Shown here: in pieces, positions 46,001-56,524 of the stretch | Layout of the letters: the number at the start of each line of letters is the position of its first letter | How positions within the stretch are numbered: the stretch's first letter is position 1 | Origin: Streptomyces sp. HSG2 | GTDB taxonomy: Bacteria; Actinomycetota; Actinomycetes; Streptomycetales; Streptomycetaceae | Length of the DNA stretch: 64,000 nt | Direction of reading: 5' to 3' | Assembly (NCBI RefSeq): GCF_016598575.1 | Contig: NZ_CP066801.1 | Span: forward strand, 806,001-870,000 | The notes under the pieces: model-generated | Databases searched by the model: none | Told to the model about the DNA's origin: nothing | The model's input: only the letters and a program-made list of their open reading frames with translations | Translations under genes and position numbers: made by a program

Positions 46001-46833
46001 ACTCCAACCAGGTGGCCCACCACGCACTGTACATGTACGACGCCGCCGGGCAGCCCTGGAAGACCCAGGCGAGGGTGCGGGAGGTCCTGTCCCGCCTCTA
46101 CACGGGGAGCGAGATCGGCCAGGGCTACCACGGGGACGAGGACAACGGGGAGCAGTCGGCCTGGTTCCTGTTCTCCGCGCTCGGCTTCTACCCCCTGGTG
46201 ATGGGCAGCGGCGAGTACGCCATCGGCTCCCCCCTGTTCACCAAGGCGACCCTGACACTGGAGAACGGTCGGACCCTCGTGGTGAGGGCGCCCCGGAACA
46301 GCGCGCGGAACGTCTACGTACAGGGGGTGCGGATCGACGGGAAGCGGTGGGAGTCGACCTCGCTTCCCCACTCGCTGCTCGCTCGGGGCGGGGTGCTGGA
46401 GTTCGACATGGGACCCCGCCCCTCGCGGTGGGGCACCGGGGAGGACGCGGCGCCGGTGTCGATCACCACCGACGACCGGGTCCCGACGCCGACGCGGGAC
46501 GCGGTGGAGGGGGATGGTCCCCTCTTCGACGACACCTCGGCGACCGACACGACGGTGACCACGGTGAACCTGCCGGTCACGAGGGAGGTGCGCGCCCTCC
46601 GGTACACGCTGACTTCGTCGGACCGGTCGCGGGCACCGACGGGGTGGCGGCTCCAGGGTTCCTCGGACGGCTCCACCTGGCGGACGCTGGACGCCCGCTC
46701 CGAGGAGTCCTTCTCGTGGGATCGGCAGACCAGGGTGTTCTCCGTGCGGGCGCCGGCCACCTACCCGAAATACCGCCTCGCCCTCGACTCCGAAAGTGCC
46801 TTGGCCGAGGTGGAGTTGGTGGCGTCGCCCTGA
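43030..46833 (+). CDS. Secreted GH92 alpha-mannosidase with F5/8-type domains
   Basis: A 1267-residue exported glycosidase. The signal peptide covers about residues 1-32 (VAVLLALVVGTPGAAVAL). A discoidin/F5/8C-like carbohydrate domain lies near residues 87-217 (LVDGDPGTKWLTLEPTGWVEF). The GH92 region spans about 400-1133, with GMYGHSNQVAHH near 990 and GDEDNGEQSAWFLFSALGFYP-like sequence near 1035, both hallmark segments. A second partial F5/8C domain closes the protein. GH92 enzymes are Ca-dependent exo-alpha-mannosidases, here probably for fungal or plant mannans. GGAG lies nine bases before the ATG at 43030. Confidence 0.95.
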   Translation: MRGRTRHGRGPAVSVAVLLALVVGTPGAAVALPRDPDPPERAFASSFEPDDPAPDWQDTVDTDADGRPASSGVDGGYRSGIPGSVADRIVEVRAGGENTGAGEVKENLVDGDPGTKWLTLEPTGWVEFELDAPLELTRYALTSANDHAERDPADWTLKGSTDGDTWTTLDGRSDETFATRFDTNVYELDRPATYRHLRLEITANRGGDFLQLADVQPATDDTPGPVPRDMLSRVDAGPTSSPTAKARAGFTGRHALSYAGRHTTEGPAWSANKIFDVDVRVERDTLLSYRVFPSMANGSPDYDATHVSVDLAFTDGTRLSTLGPTDQHGFALTPRGQGEAKVLYVDQWNHVTSRIGAVAAGRTVDRILVAYDSPTGPTQFRGWLDDVSLRPAPPEPPKAHLSDHVLTTRGTHSGPAYSRGNTFPATAVPHGFNFWTPVTDARSLSWLYQYARDNNADNLPTLQAFRAAHQPSPWMGDRQTFQVMPSAASDTPDTAPEARELAFRHENETARPYYYGVTFENGIRAELAPTDHAAMFRFTYPGDDASVIFDNVTDDAGLTLDRERGIVTGYSDVGSGLSTGATRLFVHGEFDQEPTGGVSEGATGHLRFETGPDRVVTLRLATSLIGVDQARENLRREIPRGTTLAEVSREARGQWERILGKVRVEGATPEQLTTLYSGLYRLYLYPNSGFEQVDGESRYASPFSERERPDTPTRTGAKIVDGEVYVNNGFWDTYRTTWPAYTLLTPSKAGELADGFVQHYRDGGWTSRWSSPGYADLMTGTSSDVAFADAYVKGVDFDAESAYEAALKNATAVPPSSGVGRKGMARSPFVGYTDTSTHEGLSWAMEGYLNDYGIARMGQALYERTGERRYREEAAYFLDRALGYVHLFDKEAGFFQGRDAAGHPRVPSDEYDPRVWGHDYTETNGWGYAFAAPQDSRGLANLYGGRSALAEKLDAYLATPETADPELAGSYGGVIHEMTEARDVRMGMYGHSNQVAHHALYMYDAAGQPWKTQARVREVLSRLYTGSEIGQGYHGDEDNGEQSAWFLFSALGFYPLVMGSGEYAIGSPLFTKATLTLENGRTLVVRAPRNSARNVYVQGVRIDGKRWESTSLPHSLLARGGVLEFDMGPRPSRWGTGEDAAPVSITTDDRVPTPTRDAVEGDGPLFDDTSATDTTVTTVNLPVTREVRALRYTLTSSDRSRAPTGWRLQGSSDGSTWRTLDARSEESFSWDRQTRVFSVRAPATYPKYRLALDSESALAEVELVASP

Positions 46834-46843
46834 CCGCCGGGCA

Positions 46844-46862
46844 CCCGCGCCACACGCGCGGG
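46844..46862 (+). terminator. Hairpin terminator after the GH92 gene
   Basis: CCCGCGC-CACAC-GCGCGGG, seven perfect pairs, 11 bases past the stop codon. Confidence 0.6.
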
Positions 46863-47145
46863 CCACGCCCCGAAGGAGACCGGGAGCGCGGCTCCGCGTG
46901 ACGGCCGTGCCGGCCTCGGCATGAGGAAACCGACGCCGACCCGGGCCGTCACGCGGGCAGACCGGCACGACTCCGCCGGAGCGGACGCCGCTCCCGGCTC
47001 ACCGGTCGAGAAGCCCGTGGACGGCGAACTCGACGACGAGCAGTGGGCGTTCGGCTGGGCGTCCGAGGCGTCCATGCGGTTCCGCGCGGGCCAACGCCCT
47101 GGAATCGGATGTCACGAACCGTCACGAGACGCTACCGAGATGGTT
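46863..47145. other. Gene-free stretch between the GH92 gene and the low-GC patch
   Basis: Apart from the terminator at its left edge, nothing certain. A short plus-strand frame near 46990-47090 (SPVEKPVDGELDDEQWAFGW) has protein-like composition but no start, no homologue I recognise, and then runs antisense through the next gene. It may be a fragment of a lost gene. Confidence 0.3.
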
Positions 47146-47856
47146 TCAGTACCTCTGAATGTATCCTCTGTCGCCCGAGAACTCCACGGCGAACGACACG
47201 TCGTACTCACAGTAGTGAAGGAAGGTGTCGTCCCGAACGAGGAAGACAACGAAGCTCGATTTCAACGCGAGGTGCTGCGACTTGAAAGGCGCGAAGTACC
47301 ATCCAGGCGAGTCCTGATTGTAGTTCTGCTTGTCCTTGAATTGATCATTGGGACCATCCCAGGACCAGTTCGCGGCTCCGTAGGCCTGCTCGGTCTTGTC
47401 CGTGACGTACTGCCTCAGACTGCCCGCCGCGGCAAGCTCCTGTCCGTCCACCTTCTCTTCGGCAGTGATGCTTCGCAGATAGCCACAAGAGGCGGATTGC
47501 TTGTACATCTGACTCTTGTAGTTGGTCACCTGCATTCGCGCCGATTTCACCAGCCTTATGATCTTGTAGTCAGCCGTGTCGGCCGCGGCTATCTGATTCC
47601 AAGATACACGGACTCGCTGATCGACCCTCTCGATGCTCTTGTCGCCGACGACGGGCAGGGGGTTGCCGGGATCGTACTGCACGTTCGGGGTGAAGTTGTT
47701 CTGCGTGTTGCCGCTCGCTATGTCCTGCTTCAACTCGTCTACCTGCCGAGCGGACCAGGTCAGATCCCTGAGATGAACCTGCGGCAGTGGATGGTTCTGG
47801 CGAATTTCCAGGAGCAGTTCTTTGAGCTCTCGAACGTTGTTCACTACCCTGACCAT
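47146..47856 (-). CDS. Unrecognised protein in low-GC patch (236 aa)
   Basis: Not recognised. The protein has no signal peptide or membrane segment. A charged helical N-terminus (MVRVVNNVRELKELLLEIRQ) leads to a region rich in Asn, Gln, Tyr and Trp, including AANWSWDGPNDQFKDKQNY and FVVFLVRDDTFLHYCEYDV. This suggests a folded beta-rich second half. GGAGG lies ten bases before the ATG at 47856. A 60-base sample (47461-47520) is about 50% GC, against over 70% in flanking genes, which suggests transfer. It lies 183 bases downstream of another unknown gene on the same strand. Confidence 0.75.
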   Translation of the reverse strand: MVRVVNNVRELKELLLEIRQNHPLPQVHLRDLTWSARQVDELKQDIASGNTQNNFTPNVQYDPGNPLPVVGDKSIERVDQRVRVSWNQIAAADTADYKIIRLVKSARMQVTNYKSQMYKQSASCGYLRSITAEEKVDGQELAAAGSLRQYVTDKTEQAYGAANWSWDGPNDQFKDKQNYNQDSPGWYFAPFKSQHLALKSSFVVFLVRDDTFLHYCEYDVSFAVEFSGDRGYIQRY

Positions 47857-47902
47857 GAGCAGAATTCCTCCGATTTGAAAGTGACGACAATTATTTCGGT
47901 CA

Positions 47903-47922
47903 CATGCCCCCGGTGGGGCATG
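47903..47922 (-). terminator. Hairpin between the two unknown genes
   Basis: CATGCCCC-CGGT-GGGGCATG, eight perfect pairs with a four-base loop. It lies downstream of the 48040-48774 gene and 46 bases before the 47146-47856 gene, so it may end the first transcript or attenuate the second. Confidence 0.5.
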
Positions 47923-48039
47923 CGCGCGGGCCACGACCAGCAGACCGCGAACGCGTGGGGGCGCCGCGACCCGCCCTCGACTCACCGCTTCCCGCCACTC
48001 CACGGCGAGAGCGGCAGGGCCTTCACGGCCGTGATGGGC

Positions 48040-48774
48040 CTACACGAGCTGCGCCCTCAGCTTCTCGTCATCCCTTTCCGCCAGGACGAACTTTCCGTCG
48101 GCGTCCTCGACCCATGGAACGACGCCGTGTGCGCGAGCCCATGCGGTCAGGTTTACGATCTTTTGAATGTCGGTGTCCGGCTTGTACCGCTGCCCTCGGT
48201 AGATGAAGGAATGCGCCTGCTTTCCGTGAGAGGATGCGACAGCTCCGAGCATCTTGAAGATGCCGATGGTTTGATCCTTCTTGTCGGCTTTGGTCGGCGG
48301 CCCGACCACTCCGATACCGTCGTCGGACAACACATCGGCCTTGACGGTGCTACTTTCGTCCTTCTTGCCGCTGCTGCTCTTCGCATAGATGTCGGGGTCC
48401 AGGTCCTCGAAGGTCTTGCTGAACTCCTTGGTCACCCAAGCAGGCAGGTTGTTGCTGCTCGCAACCACCCCGTTGATCGCGCCGGCTGCCTCCTGTTCCC
48501 GAGCCGCCCCCGAGGCCGCCGCCTTCGCACCATTGCCGAGTTCATCCAGGAGCCTCTCGGCGAACGCCTTCCACGTATCGAACGTCACATCCTCGTTCCT
48601 GTGCACTCCGAAGTACTTGCCCACCTTGGCTTTGGCGTTCTCGCTGTGCTCGACCGCCTCGTCCTTCTGCCACTTCTTTTCCGTCTCCATGCCGAGCACG
48701 GCTTGTTTTACGAGATCGGCCGCCTTCCCGACGTTGGAGCCCTGCAGTTCCATACCCTGGACTATGATCGGCAT
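48040..48774 (-). CDS. Unrecognised protein in low-GC patch (244 aa)
   Basis: Not recognised. Mostly helical and highly charged. The first half has KKWQKDEAVEHSENAKAKVG and an Ala-rich linker (NGAKAAASGAAREQEAAGAI). A Lys/Ser-rich middle (SSSGKKDESSTVKAD) is followed by a compact C-terminal part, SFIYRGQRYKPDTDIQKIVN and ARAHGVVPWVEDADGKFVLA. No signal peptide or membrane helix. GGAGGAAGG lies near the ATG at 48774. A 60-base sample (48361-48420) is about 58% GC. The pair with the 47146-47856 gene forms a small acquired module of unknown role. Confidence 0.75.
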   Translation of the reverse strand: MPIIVQGMELQGSNVGKAADLVKQAVLGMETEKKWQKDEAVEHSENAKAKVGKYFGVHRNEDVTFDTWKAFAERLLDELGNGAKAAASGAAREQEAAGAINGVVASSNNLPAWVTKEFSKTFEDLDPDIYAKSSSGKKDESSTVKADVLSDDGIGVVGPPTKADKKDQTIGIFKMLGAVASSHGKQAHSFIYRGQRYKPDTDIQKIVNLTAWARAHGVVPWVEDADGKFVLAERDDEKLRAQLV

Positions 48775-49684
48775 CCTTGCCTTCCTCCATTCGATCGCAC
48801 ACCCCTGCGGAGAAGCGAAGCCCATGCAAGAAACCCGAATCCCGGAGATGTTCGCATAGCTCGTACGCCCCTCCGTCCGTCGGGGAGAATTCAGGCGAGC
48901 ATTCCGCACCTGCGCACAGCACATGCGAAGCGGGCCGGGAGCGCGTGATTCCGGGCAATGCCCTCGATCTCCGGAGCTTCTTCGCTTCCGTCACCAGAGA
49001 CAACAGCATCCACATGCCCTTGGTCAAGCAGATCGCGAACCCCGGGGGCAGGCGTTCTTTCTTGGTAACACCTGGTGGCCGAAAAGCATCGGTCCCATAC
49101 GGCCCGCCGCTCAAGGATGACGGGGCGGGCTGCCGATGGTCGTTCACAGCGAATTGCCAGGATGTGGGTTCGGCGACGAGGGCCGCACGACCGAAGCGAA
49201 AAGCTACCGCTTGGTAATCTCAGATGTCACTCAAGTTCACACCCGGAAGGACCCGATCGCGGCGGGTTGCTGTAGCTTTCCGAACACCTTCAACCGGCCT
49301 GCGGCAATACCGAGCATGTCGGGCAGGCCACTGCGGGAAGTCGACAGGTCCGGCGCTCCGCGGTTCTCGCGGCCGTATACGCGTTGAGCCGACGTCATGG
49401 AGAGGAACCATGCTCAGGTCTTCGAGAAGAGTCTGCTGCGCTTTCGTGGGGGAGTTTCCTTGACGCTGGCCGCCGAGTCCCCCGCGTCCGCGGCGACCCT
49501 TCCCAACCCGGACGCCGTATCGCCGGCCCGGTACAGGCACCTCGACAGGAGCGCCTACCGCCTCGTTCCCGCCGATGTCGGCGAGGGGGCACAGGTCACC
49601 GGGGGTCGGCGCGCCCGACGTCTCGGACGTCGGCCTGCTGTTCGTGGGCACGGCGTCGCTGGACAACCGCACATCCCTCCAACA
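48775..49684. other. Gene-poor stretch upstream of the unknown pair
   Basis: About 900 bases without a gene I can support. It must hold the promoter of the gene at 48774. Lower GC continues to about 49300. On the plus strand near 49397-49680 a signal-like and secreted-protein-like reading (LTLAAESPASAATLPNPDAV, then in another frame DVSDVGLLFVGTASLDN) suggests a frameshifted gene remnant, but I cannot name it. No tRNA fold was found. Confidence 0.35.
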
Positions 49685-49731
49685 GAGCGAGCGCCCCTCC
49701 CCTGCGGGTCGCAGGGGAGGGGCGCTCGCTC
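49685..49731 (-). terminator. Very strong hairpin terminator after acnA
   Basis: A 21-pair perfect stem (49685-49705 with 49711-49731) and a GGGTC loop. Sited 18 bases past the acnA stop; no T-run, as is common in Streptomyces. Confidence 0.85.
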
Positions 49732-49734
49732 ACG

Positions 49735-52482
<2,748 letters not shown>

Positions 52483-52534
52483 TTATGTGCGCGTACCACC
52501 GCATCCTGCCGCCACACCACCCCGACCCATCGAC

Positions 52535-52553
52535 TAAGGTAAGGCTTAGTTAG
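52535..52553. promoter_or_regulatory. Iron box (IdeR/DmdR1-like) upstream of acnA
   Basis: TAAGGTAAGGCTTAGTTAG matches the consensus TWAGGTWAGSCTWACCTWA at 16 of 19 positions by my count. It is centred about 77 bases before the acnA GTG. Metal-dependent DtxR-family repressors bind such sites in actinomycetes. Confidence 0.65.
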
Positions 52554-52606
52554 GCAACCCTTACCTGGAACCGGTGCACGGTGGGCGACCGCGGTACGCC
52601 CTCGGC

Positions 52607-52630
52607 AGTTATCTCGATGTCGAGATAACT
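52607..52630. promoter_or_regulatory. 24-bp palindrome upstream of acnA
   Basis: AGTTATCTCGA-TG-TCGAGATAACT, 11 perfect pairs around a two-base spacer, about 150 bases before acnA. The TATCTCGA half-site resembles MarR-type operators. Its regulator is unknown. Confidence 0.6.
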
Positions 52631-52849
52631 CTAGTACATGAGGGCGAACAGGTCATGCCCGGACTCGTGATCCCTCCCAGCGAAGGTTCAGGGTTCTGAG
52701 CGAAGGCTGGCGGCAGCTCGGCGTTCTCAGCGAGGGCTGAGTGGCCGTTGCGGTCGGCCGCCCGAGGAGACGGTGGGGAGGCGTTGCACGCGTACGGCGA
52801 TTGAACCGCCTCGTGCCCAGGTGGAGACTCGATGGCAGCGGCCCGTCCG

Positions 52850-53311
52850 TCAACTGAGGGAGGCGTCGACCCATGCCCGCACCTGGGCGTGGTGCTCCCG
52901 CCAGGCGTCCCACACATCCCCAGCCCAGGCCCGCAGTCGCTTGCCGCACTCCGAGGCGTCCGCCGCGGCGACATCGGCGGCGGTGAGCCTGTTGTGCAGG
53001 TCCTGGGCCGAAGGGTGCGGATCGAGCCGGGTGAACCGCGCCCAGTGCACCATGCGACGGTGCAACCGCGGCCCGTGCCGAGGATCGGCGCCACGTTCCA
53101 GAAAGAGGTACAGGGTCATCAGGCAGATGGACAGCCGCTGCGTGGCGAAGGGGTCCGCCCCCGGGTGTTGCACGCTGTAGCTGTCCACCAGCAGCTGGTG
53201 ATGCGGCTGCCGCTCAGGATCGTTGTACGACAGCGCGAGCAGCTCCAGGTAGGCGAGGCCGCAGCGGGCACAACCCCCGGTGACAGCATCAGCGTCGCTC
53301 TGGCCCGTCAT
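52850..53311 (-). CDS. DUF5946 family protein
   Basis: A 153-residue protein. A CxxCG motif near the N-terminus (GGCARCGLAYLELLAL) leads to SYNDPERQPHHQLLVDSY and QHPGADPFATQRLSICLM, the typical pattern of DUF5946 as I recall it. His and Cys residues hint at a metal site. The C-terminal part is helical (RAWAGDVWDAWREHHAQVR). The start is the ATG at 53311. Function unknown. First accessory gene upstream of acnA. Confidence 0.75.
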   Translation of the reverse strand: MTGQSDADAVTGGCARCGLAYLELLALSYNDPERQPHHQLLVDSYSVQHPGADPFATQRLSICLMTLYLFLERGADPRHGPRLHRRMVHWARFTRLDPHPSAQDLHNRLTAADVAAADASECGKRLRAWAGDVWDAWREHHAQVRAWVDASLS

Positions 53312-53498
53312 CCACTTTCCTTGCCCACTTGTCCTCTCGTTCTTCGTGTGCGTCTGTTCGTCTGTTCGTCAGGCCAACGCCGGTCGGCGCTCAGCGTGCT
53401 CGGGGAGGAGTTCCCGCTCGCGCTTGCCCGCCTCCGCGTCGACGCGACCGACGGGGGAGCCGACGGCTGGGCCTCCCGCGTGCCTGAGGCGCGGTGGC

Positions 53499-54143
53499 TC
53501 AGGCTCCGGAGCGCGCGACACGGAACCCCACGTCATCCACCCGAAACGTGGGGTGGCTGCGCCGGCGCGCGGACGCTCGGCAGCTCCAATGCTCGTCGAA
53601 CCACCCTCCACCGCGAAGTACCCGGTAGGTGCCGTAGACCTCCGGGTCGTAGACGTCCCAGCACCAGTCCCAGACGTTCCCGAGGGTGTCGTGCAGTCCC
53701 CACGCGTTCGGGGCCTTGCCGCCGACGACACGGACGCGCCCGTCCGAGTTGGCGCGGTACCAGGCGATGTCGTCGAGGGCCGCGTAGCGGGGTCCGCTCG
53801 TGCCCGCGCGGCAAGCGTGCTCCCATTCGGCCTCGGTCGGCAGACGAAACCCGTCGGCGGACTGGTCCCACTCCACGCGCTCGTCGGAGCGGAGTCGGTA
53901 GGCGGGCGTCAGGCCGCGGTCTCGGGACACGGCGTTGCAGAACCGCACGGCCTCCCACCACGAGACGGATTCGACAGGCAACCGCTTCCCCTCGGCCTCG
54001 CCGGGGTGCGCCCCCGTGACCTCCGAATACCACGCCCGGGTGACCGGGACGGCGGCGAGCCGGTAGGGCGCCAGGTCGACCGCCCAACTGTGCCGCGTCC
54101 GCCGGTCCGACAGCGTCACCCGCCCCGACGGGATCGTGATCAT
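53499..54143 (-). CDS. FGE/SUMF1-fold protein lacking the usual catalytic Cys pair
   Basis: A 214-residue formylglycine-generating-enzyme-fold protein. It shows AVPVTRAWYSEVTG, LPVESVSWWEAVRFCNAV, the FRLPTEAEWEHACRAGT signature, and LGNVWDWCWD near residue 165. The closing block is RVLRGGGWFDEHWSCRASAR and GFRVARS. True FGE enzymes carry two Cys spaced by four residues here; only one is visible, so sulfatase activation is unlikely. Relatives act as C-type lectin-like or EgtB-like modules. GGGGGA lies before the ATG at 54143. The Nudix stop is 11 bases upstream, so they are co-transcribed. Confidence 0.85.
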   Translation of the reverse strand: MITIPSGRVTLSDRRTRHSWAVDLAPYRLAAVPVTRAWYSEVTGAHPGEAEGKRLPVESVSWWEAVRFCNAVSRDRGLTPAYRLRSDERVEWDQSADGFRLPTEAEWEHACRAGTSGPRYAALDDIAWYRANSDGRVRVVGGKAPNAWGLHDTLGNVWDWCWDVYDPEVYGTYRVLRGGGWFDEHWSCRASARRRSHPTFRVDDVGFRVARSGA

Positions 54144-54154
54144 CTCGTCCCCCC

Positions 54155-54676
54155 TCAAGTGATCTGCCCTCTCTCTCGGTTCGCGGCGGCCAGGTAACGC
54201 CGCAGCACTTCCGGGGAGTCGGGGGTGAAGAGCCCCGCCCCCAGGAAGCACAGGAGTTCGTCCTTCGTCGACCAGCCGTGCCAGGCTACTTCCTCTCCTG
54301 AGGGGCGGGGTCTCTCCGACAGGACCGCCTCGTGCACGGCCAGCCAGTGCGGGCTGAGCCCGGTCCGATTCAGGAACGTGACGACGGGACGAACCACCGG
54401 CCGAACGCCCAACTCCTCGACGAGTTCACGTGCGGCGGCCTCGCGATAGGTCTCTCCCGCAGCGACGGCACCACCGAAGCCCACCTCATGGTGCCCCGGG
54501 TAGCGGGCCGCCCGCTCCGAGCGCCGATGCACCAGGAACCGTCCCTCCCGATCCCGGCAGACCGTGACGGACACCCGGTGCAGCCACCCCTCGCGCACCG
54601 CCTCCCCTCGGCCGACCACGGCGAGAAACCGGTCCCGCGCGTCCACACGGTCGACCGGCTCGTCCGCTTCCGTCAT
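54155..54676 (-). CDS. Nudix hydrolase
   Basis: A 173-residue protein with an exact Nudix box (GAVAAGETYREAAARELVEE followed by LGV; G-x5-E-x7-RE-U-x-EE-x-G-U). N-terminally it reads LHRVSVTVCRDREGRFLVH, similar to isopentenyl-diphosphate isomerase-like Nudix enzymes. The substrate cannot be told. Start ATG at 54676 overlaps the stop of the upstream hypothetical gene (ATGA), so the genes are coupled. GGAG touches the ATG directly, a poor spacing, which also favours coupling. Confidence 0.88.
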   Translation of the reverse strand: MTEADEPVDRVDARDRFLAVVGRGEAVREGWLHRVSVTVCRDREGRFLVHRRSERAARYPGHHEVGFGGAVAAGETYREAAARELVEELGVRPVVRPVVTFLNRTGLSPHWLAVHEAVLSERPRPSGEEVAWHGWSTKDELLCFLGAGLFTPDSPEVLRRYLAAANRERGQIT

Positions 54677-55089
54677 CTCCGGAGCCCACGAGTGTCGCCG
54701 GAAGCTCGCCTCCCGGAGTCGGCCATGACCCGGTCGCGCAGCAACTCGTCCTCCTCCCCCAACCGCCCATTCGTCCACGGGGGACGAGGTACCACCACGC
54801 CGCCCGCGACGACCTCCCGCGGTTCGAACTGCCCTCGTTTCAGGTCGATCTCCACGCCCATTCCCAGCCGGTTCCACCAAGGGAAGTCGACCCGTACCCC
54901 GTCGACGCGCACCTCCCCGCGTATCGGCTCCTCTCCCAGCGGGTCGTTCAGAACCATCGCGGTCACCCCGCACTGATCTTGAGACGGGTTGTCCCGAGCC
55001 CGGACCGCGCGGAACTCGGACGTGCGCGTCTCGGGGCCACGACTCGCGAGGACGGCCCTTTCGACGTCGGACGACATCGGAACAGTCAT
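54673..55089 (-). CDS. Hypothetical protein coupled to the Nudix gene
   Basis: A 138-residue frame of unknown function. The C-terminal two thirds look protein-like: RGEVRVDGVRVDFPWWNRLG, then VEIDLKRGQFEPREVVAGG and VPRPPWTNGRLGEEDELLRD. The ATG overlap with the Nudix start supports it being real. The start is uncertain: ATG at 55089 is used, but a later Met (about residue 42, MVLNDPLGEEP) is possible. No membrane or signal segments. Confidence 0.5.
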   Translation of the reverse strand: MTVPMSSDVERAVLASRGPETRTSEFRAVRARDNPSQDQCGVTAMVLNDPLGEEPIRGEVRVDGVRVDFPWWNRLGMGVEIDLKRGQFEPREVVAGGVVVPRPPWTNGRLGEEDELLRDRVMADSGRRASGDTRGLRR

Positions 55090-55251
55090 GGGACCGGATC
55101 GTGCCGGCGAGCACCGACAACGGTGGCCCGACGGCATGCCCGCCGCGAGGTCGGGGCGCCTGCCCGGTCCGCCTCGGGGCCCACCCGCGACCGGGAGGTT
55201 CCGTGTGTCCAGTTCTTCGCTTCGGTCCTGGGTTCACGACATTCGGCGGCG

Positions 55252-56199
55252 TCAGCGCACTACGGGCGATCTCTGCCCGGCGAACCAGTCCACGGTGCGC
55301 GCCAGCCCTTCCTCCGCGCCGATCGCCGGGGACCAACCGAGGAGGGCGCGGGCAGCCGTGATGTCCGGACTCCTTCGCACGGGGTCGTCGACCGGCAGGG
55401 GGAGGTGTTCGACGGGTGAGGCCGAACCGGTGATCCGCAGGATCGTCCGGGCGAGTTCGTCTATGGTCGTTTCCTCCGGGTTTCCGAGGTTGACGGGCCC
55501 CCGCTCCGCGCTCCGAAGCATCAGGCGCACGCCTCGGACGAGGTCGTCGACGAAGCAGAAGCTGCGCGTGTGGTCGCCCCGCCCGTAGACCGTCAGGGGT
55601 GCGCCGGACAGGGCCTGGCCGACGAGGTTGGGAATGACCCGCCCGTCGTCTCGACGCATGCGGGGTCCGTAGGTGTTGAAGATGCGGACGATTCCGGTGT
55701 TCACGCCGAGTTCACGCGCGTAGCTGGCGGTGAGCGCCTCGGAGAATCGCTTCGCCTCGTCGTAGACGCTGCGCGGGCCGACCGGGTTGACGTTTCCCCA
55801 GTAGTCCTCGCTCTGCGGGTGCGTCGTCGGGTCGCCGTACACCTCGCTGGTGGAGCCCAGGAGGAACCGCGCGCCGTGACGGAGGGCCAGTCGAAGGCCG
55901 TTCTCGGTCCCCCGGCTGCCGGCGGCGAGGGTCTTGAGGGGGAACCTCAGGTAGTCAGGCGGAGAGGCCGGGCTGGCGAGATGGACCACGGCGTCGACGG
56001 GGCCCGGAAGTTCGGGCAGTTCCGCACTGACGTCGGCTTGGACGAAGGTGAACCCGGGGTGATCGGCCAGGCGGCGGACATTGTCCTCGCGACCCGTCGT
56101 CAGGTCGTCCAGGCAGACGATCCGGTCCCCCTGCCCGAGCAGCAGGGCGCACAGGTGTGACCCGAGGAAGCCGGCGCCTCCGAACACCACCACGCGCAT
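55252..56199 (-). CDS. NAD-dependent sugar-nucleotide epimerase/decarboxylase (extended SDR)
   Basis: A 315-residue enzyme with Rossmann motif GGAGFLGSH at residues 7-15, the catalytic Ser region LLGSTSEVYG, and YDEAK as the YxxxK pair. RIFNTYGPRMRRDDGRVIP and the LPLPVDDPVRRSPDI tail match the UDP-glucuronate decarboxylase/dTDP-glucose dehydratase group. Substrate is a nucleotide sugar. The ATG at 56199 is the start. It may work with the methyltransferase at 56525, divergently transcribed from a shared upstream region, on a minor sugar. Confidence 0.87.
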   Translation of the reverse strand: MRVVVFGGAGFLGSHLCALLLGQGDRIVCLDDLTTGREDNVRRLADHPGFTFVQADVSAELPELPGPVDAVVHLASPASPPDYLRFPLKTLAAGSRGTENGLRLALRHGARFLLGSTSEVYGDPTTHPQSEDYWGNVNPVGPRSVYDEAKRFSEALTASYARELGVNTGIVRIFNTYGPRMRRDDGRVIPNLVGQALSGAPLTVYGRGDHTRSFCFVDDLVRGVRLMLRSAERGPVNLGNPEETTIDELARTILRITGSASPVEHLPLPVDDPVRRSPDITAARALLGWSPAIGAEEGLARTVDWFAGQRSPVVR

Positions 56200-56524
56200 G
56201 GTCTCTCACCTCCGATGGGAGGCCGCCGACCGAGGGAGCGCCGCGTCGGGCGGACCACCGGGCGCGGCCCTGGGGCGGCCATCCCAGTATCGGACCGGGC
56301 GTCCGCTTCCGCACGCGGGTCGGCTCGGGGCTCGTGGCCGGGCACCGGACTCCGGCCCCATCGGGCGAGGGTCCCCTACGAGGGGCCGGGGCGACGTCCT
56401 GAGTCGGGGGCGGCACCGGGTGGCGACGACGGGACCGGCGGCGCACCCTGGCGGGGTGACGCCAGAACCCTTCGCGCACGCGAACACGTCTCCTTCGCGC
56501 TCCGTACCGGCCGAGCGGCACAGG

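Noticed and set aside
46921..48948. A 675-residue plus-strand frame across the low-GC genes
   Set aside because: Antisense to two genes with proper ribosome sites; long only because the lower-GC codons leave the opposite strand free of stops.
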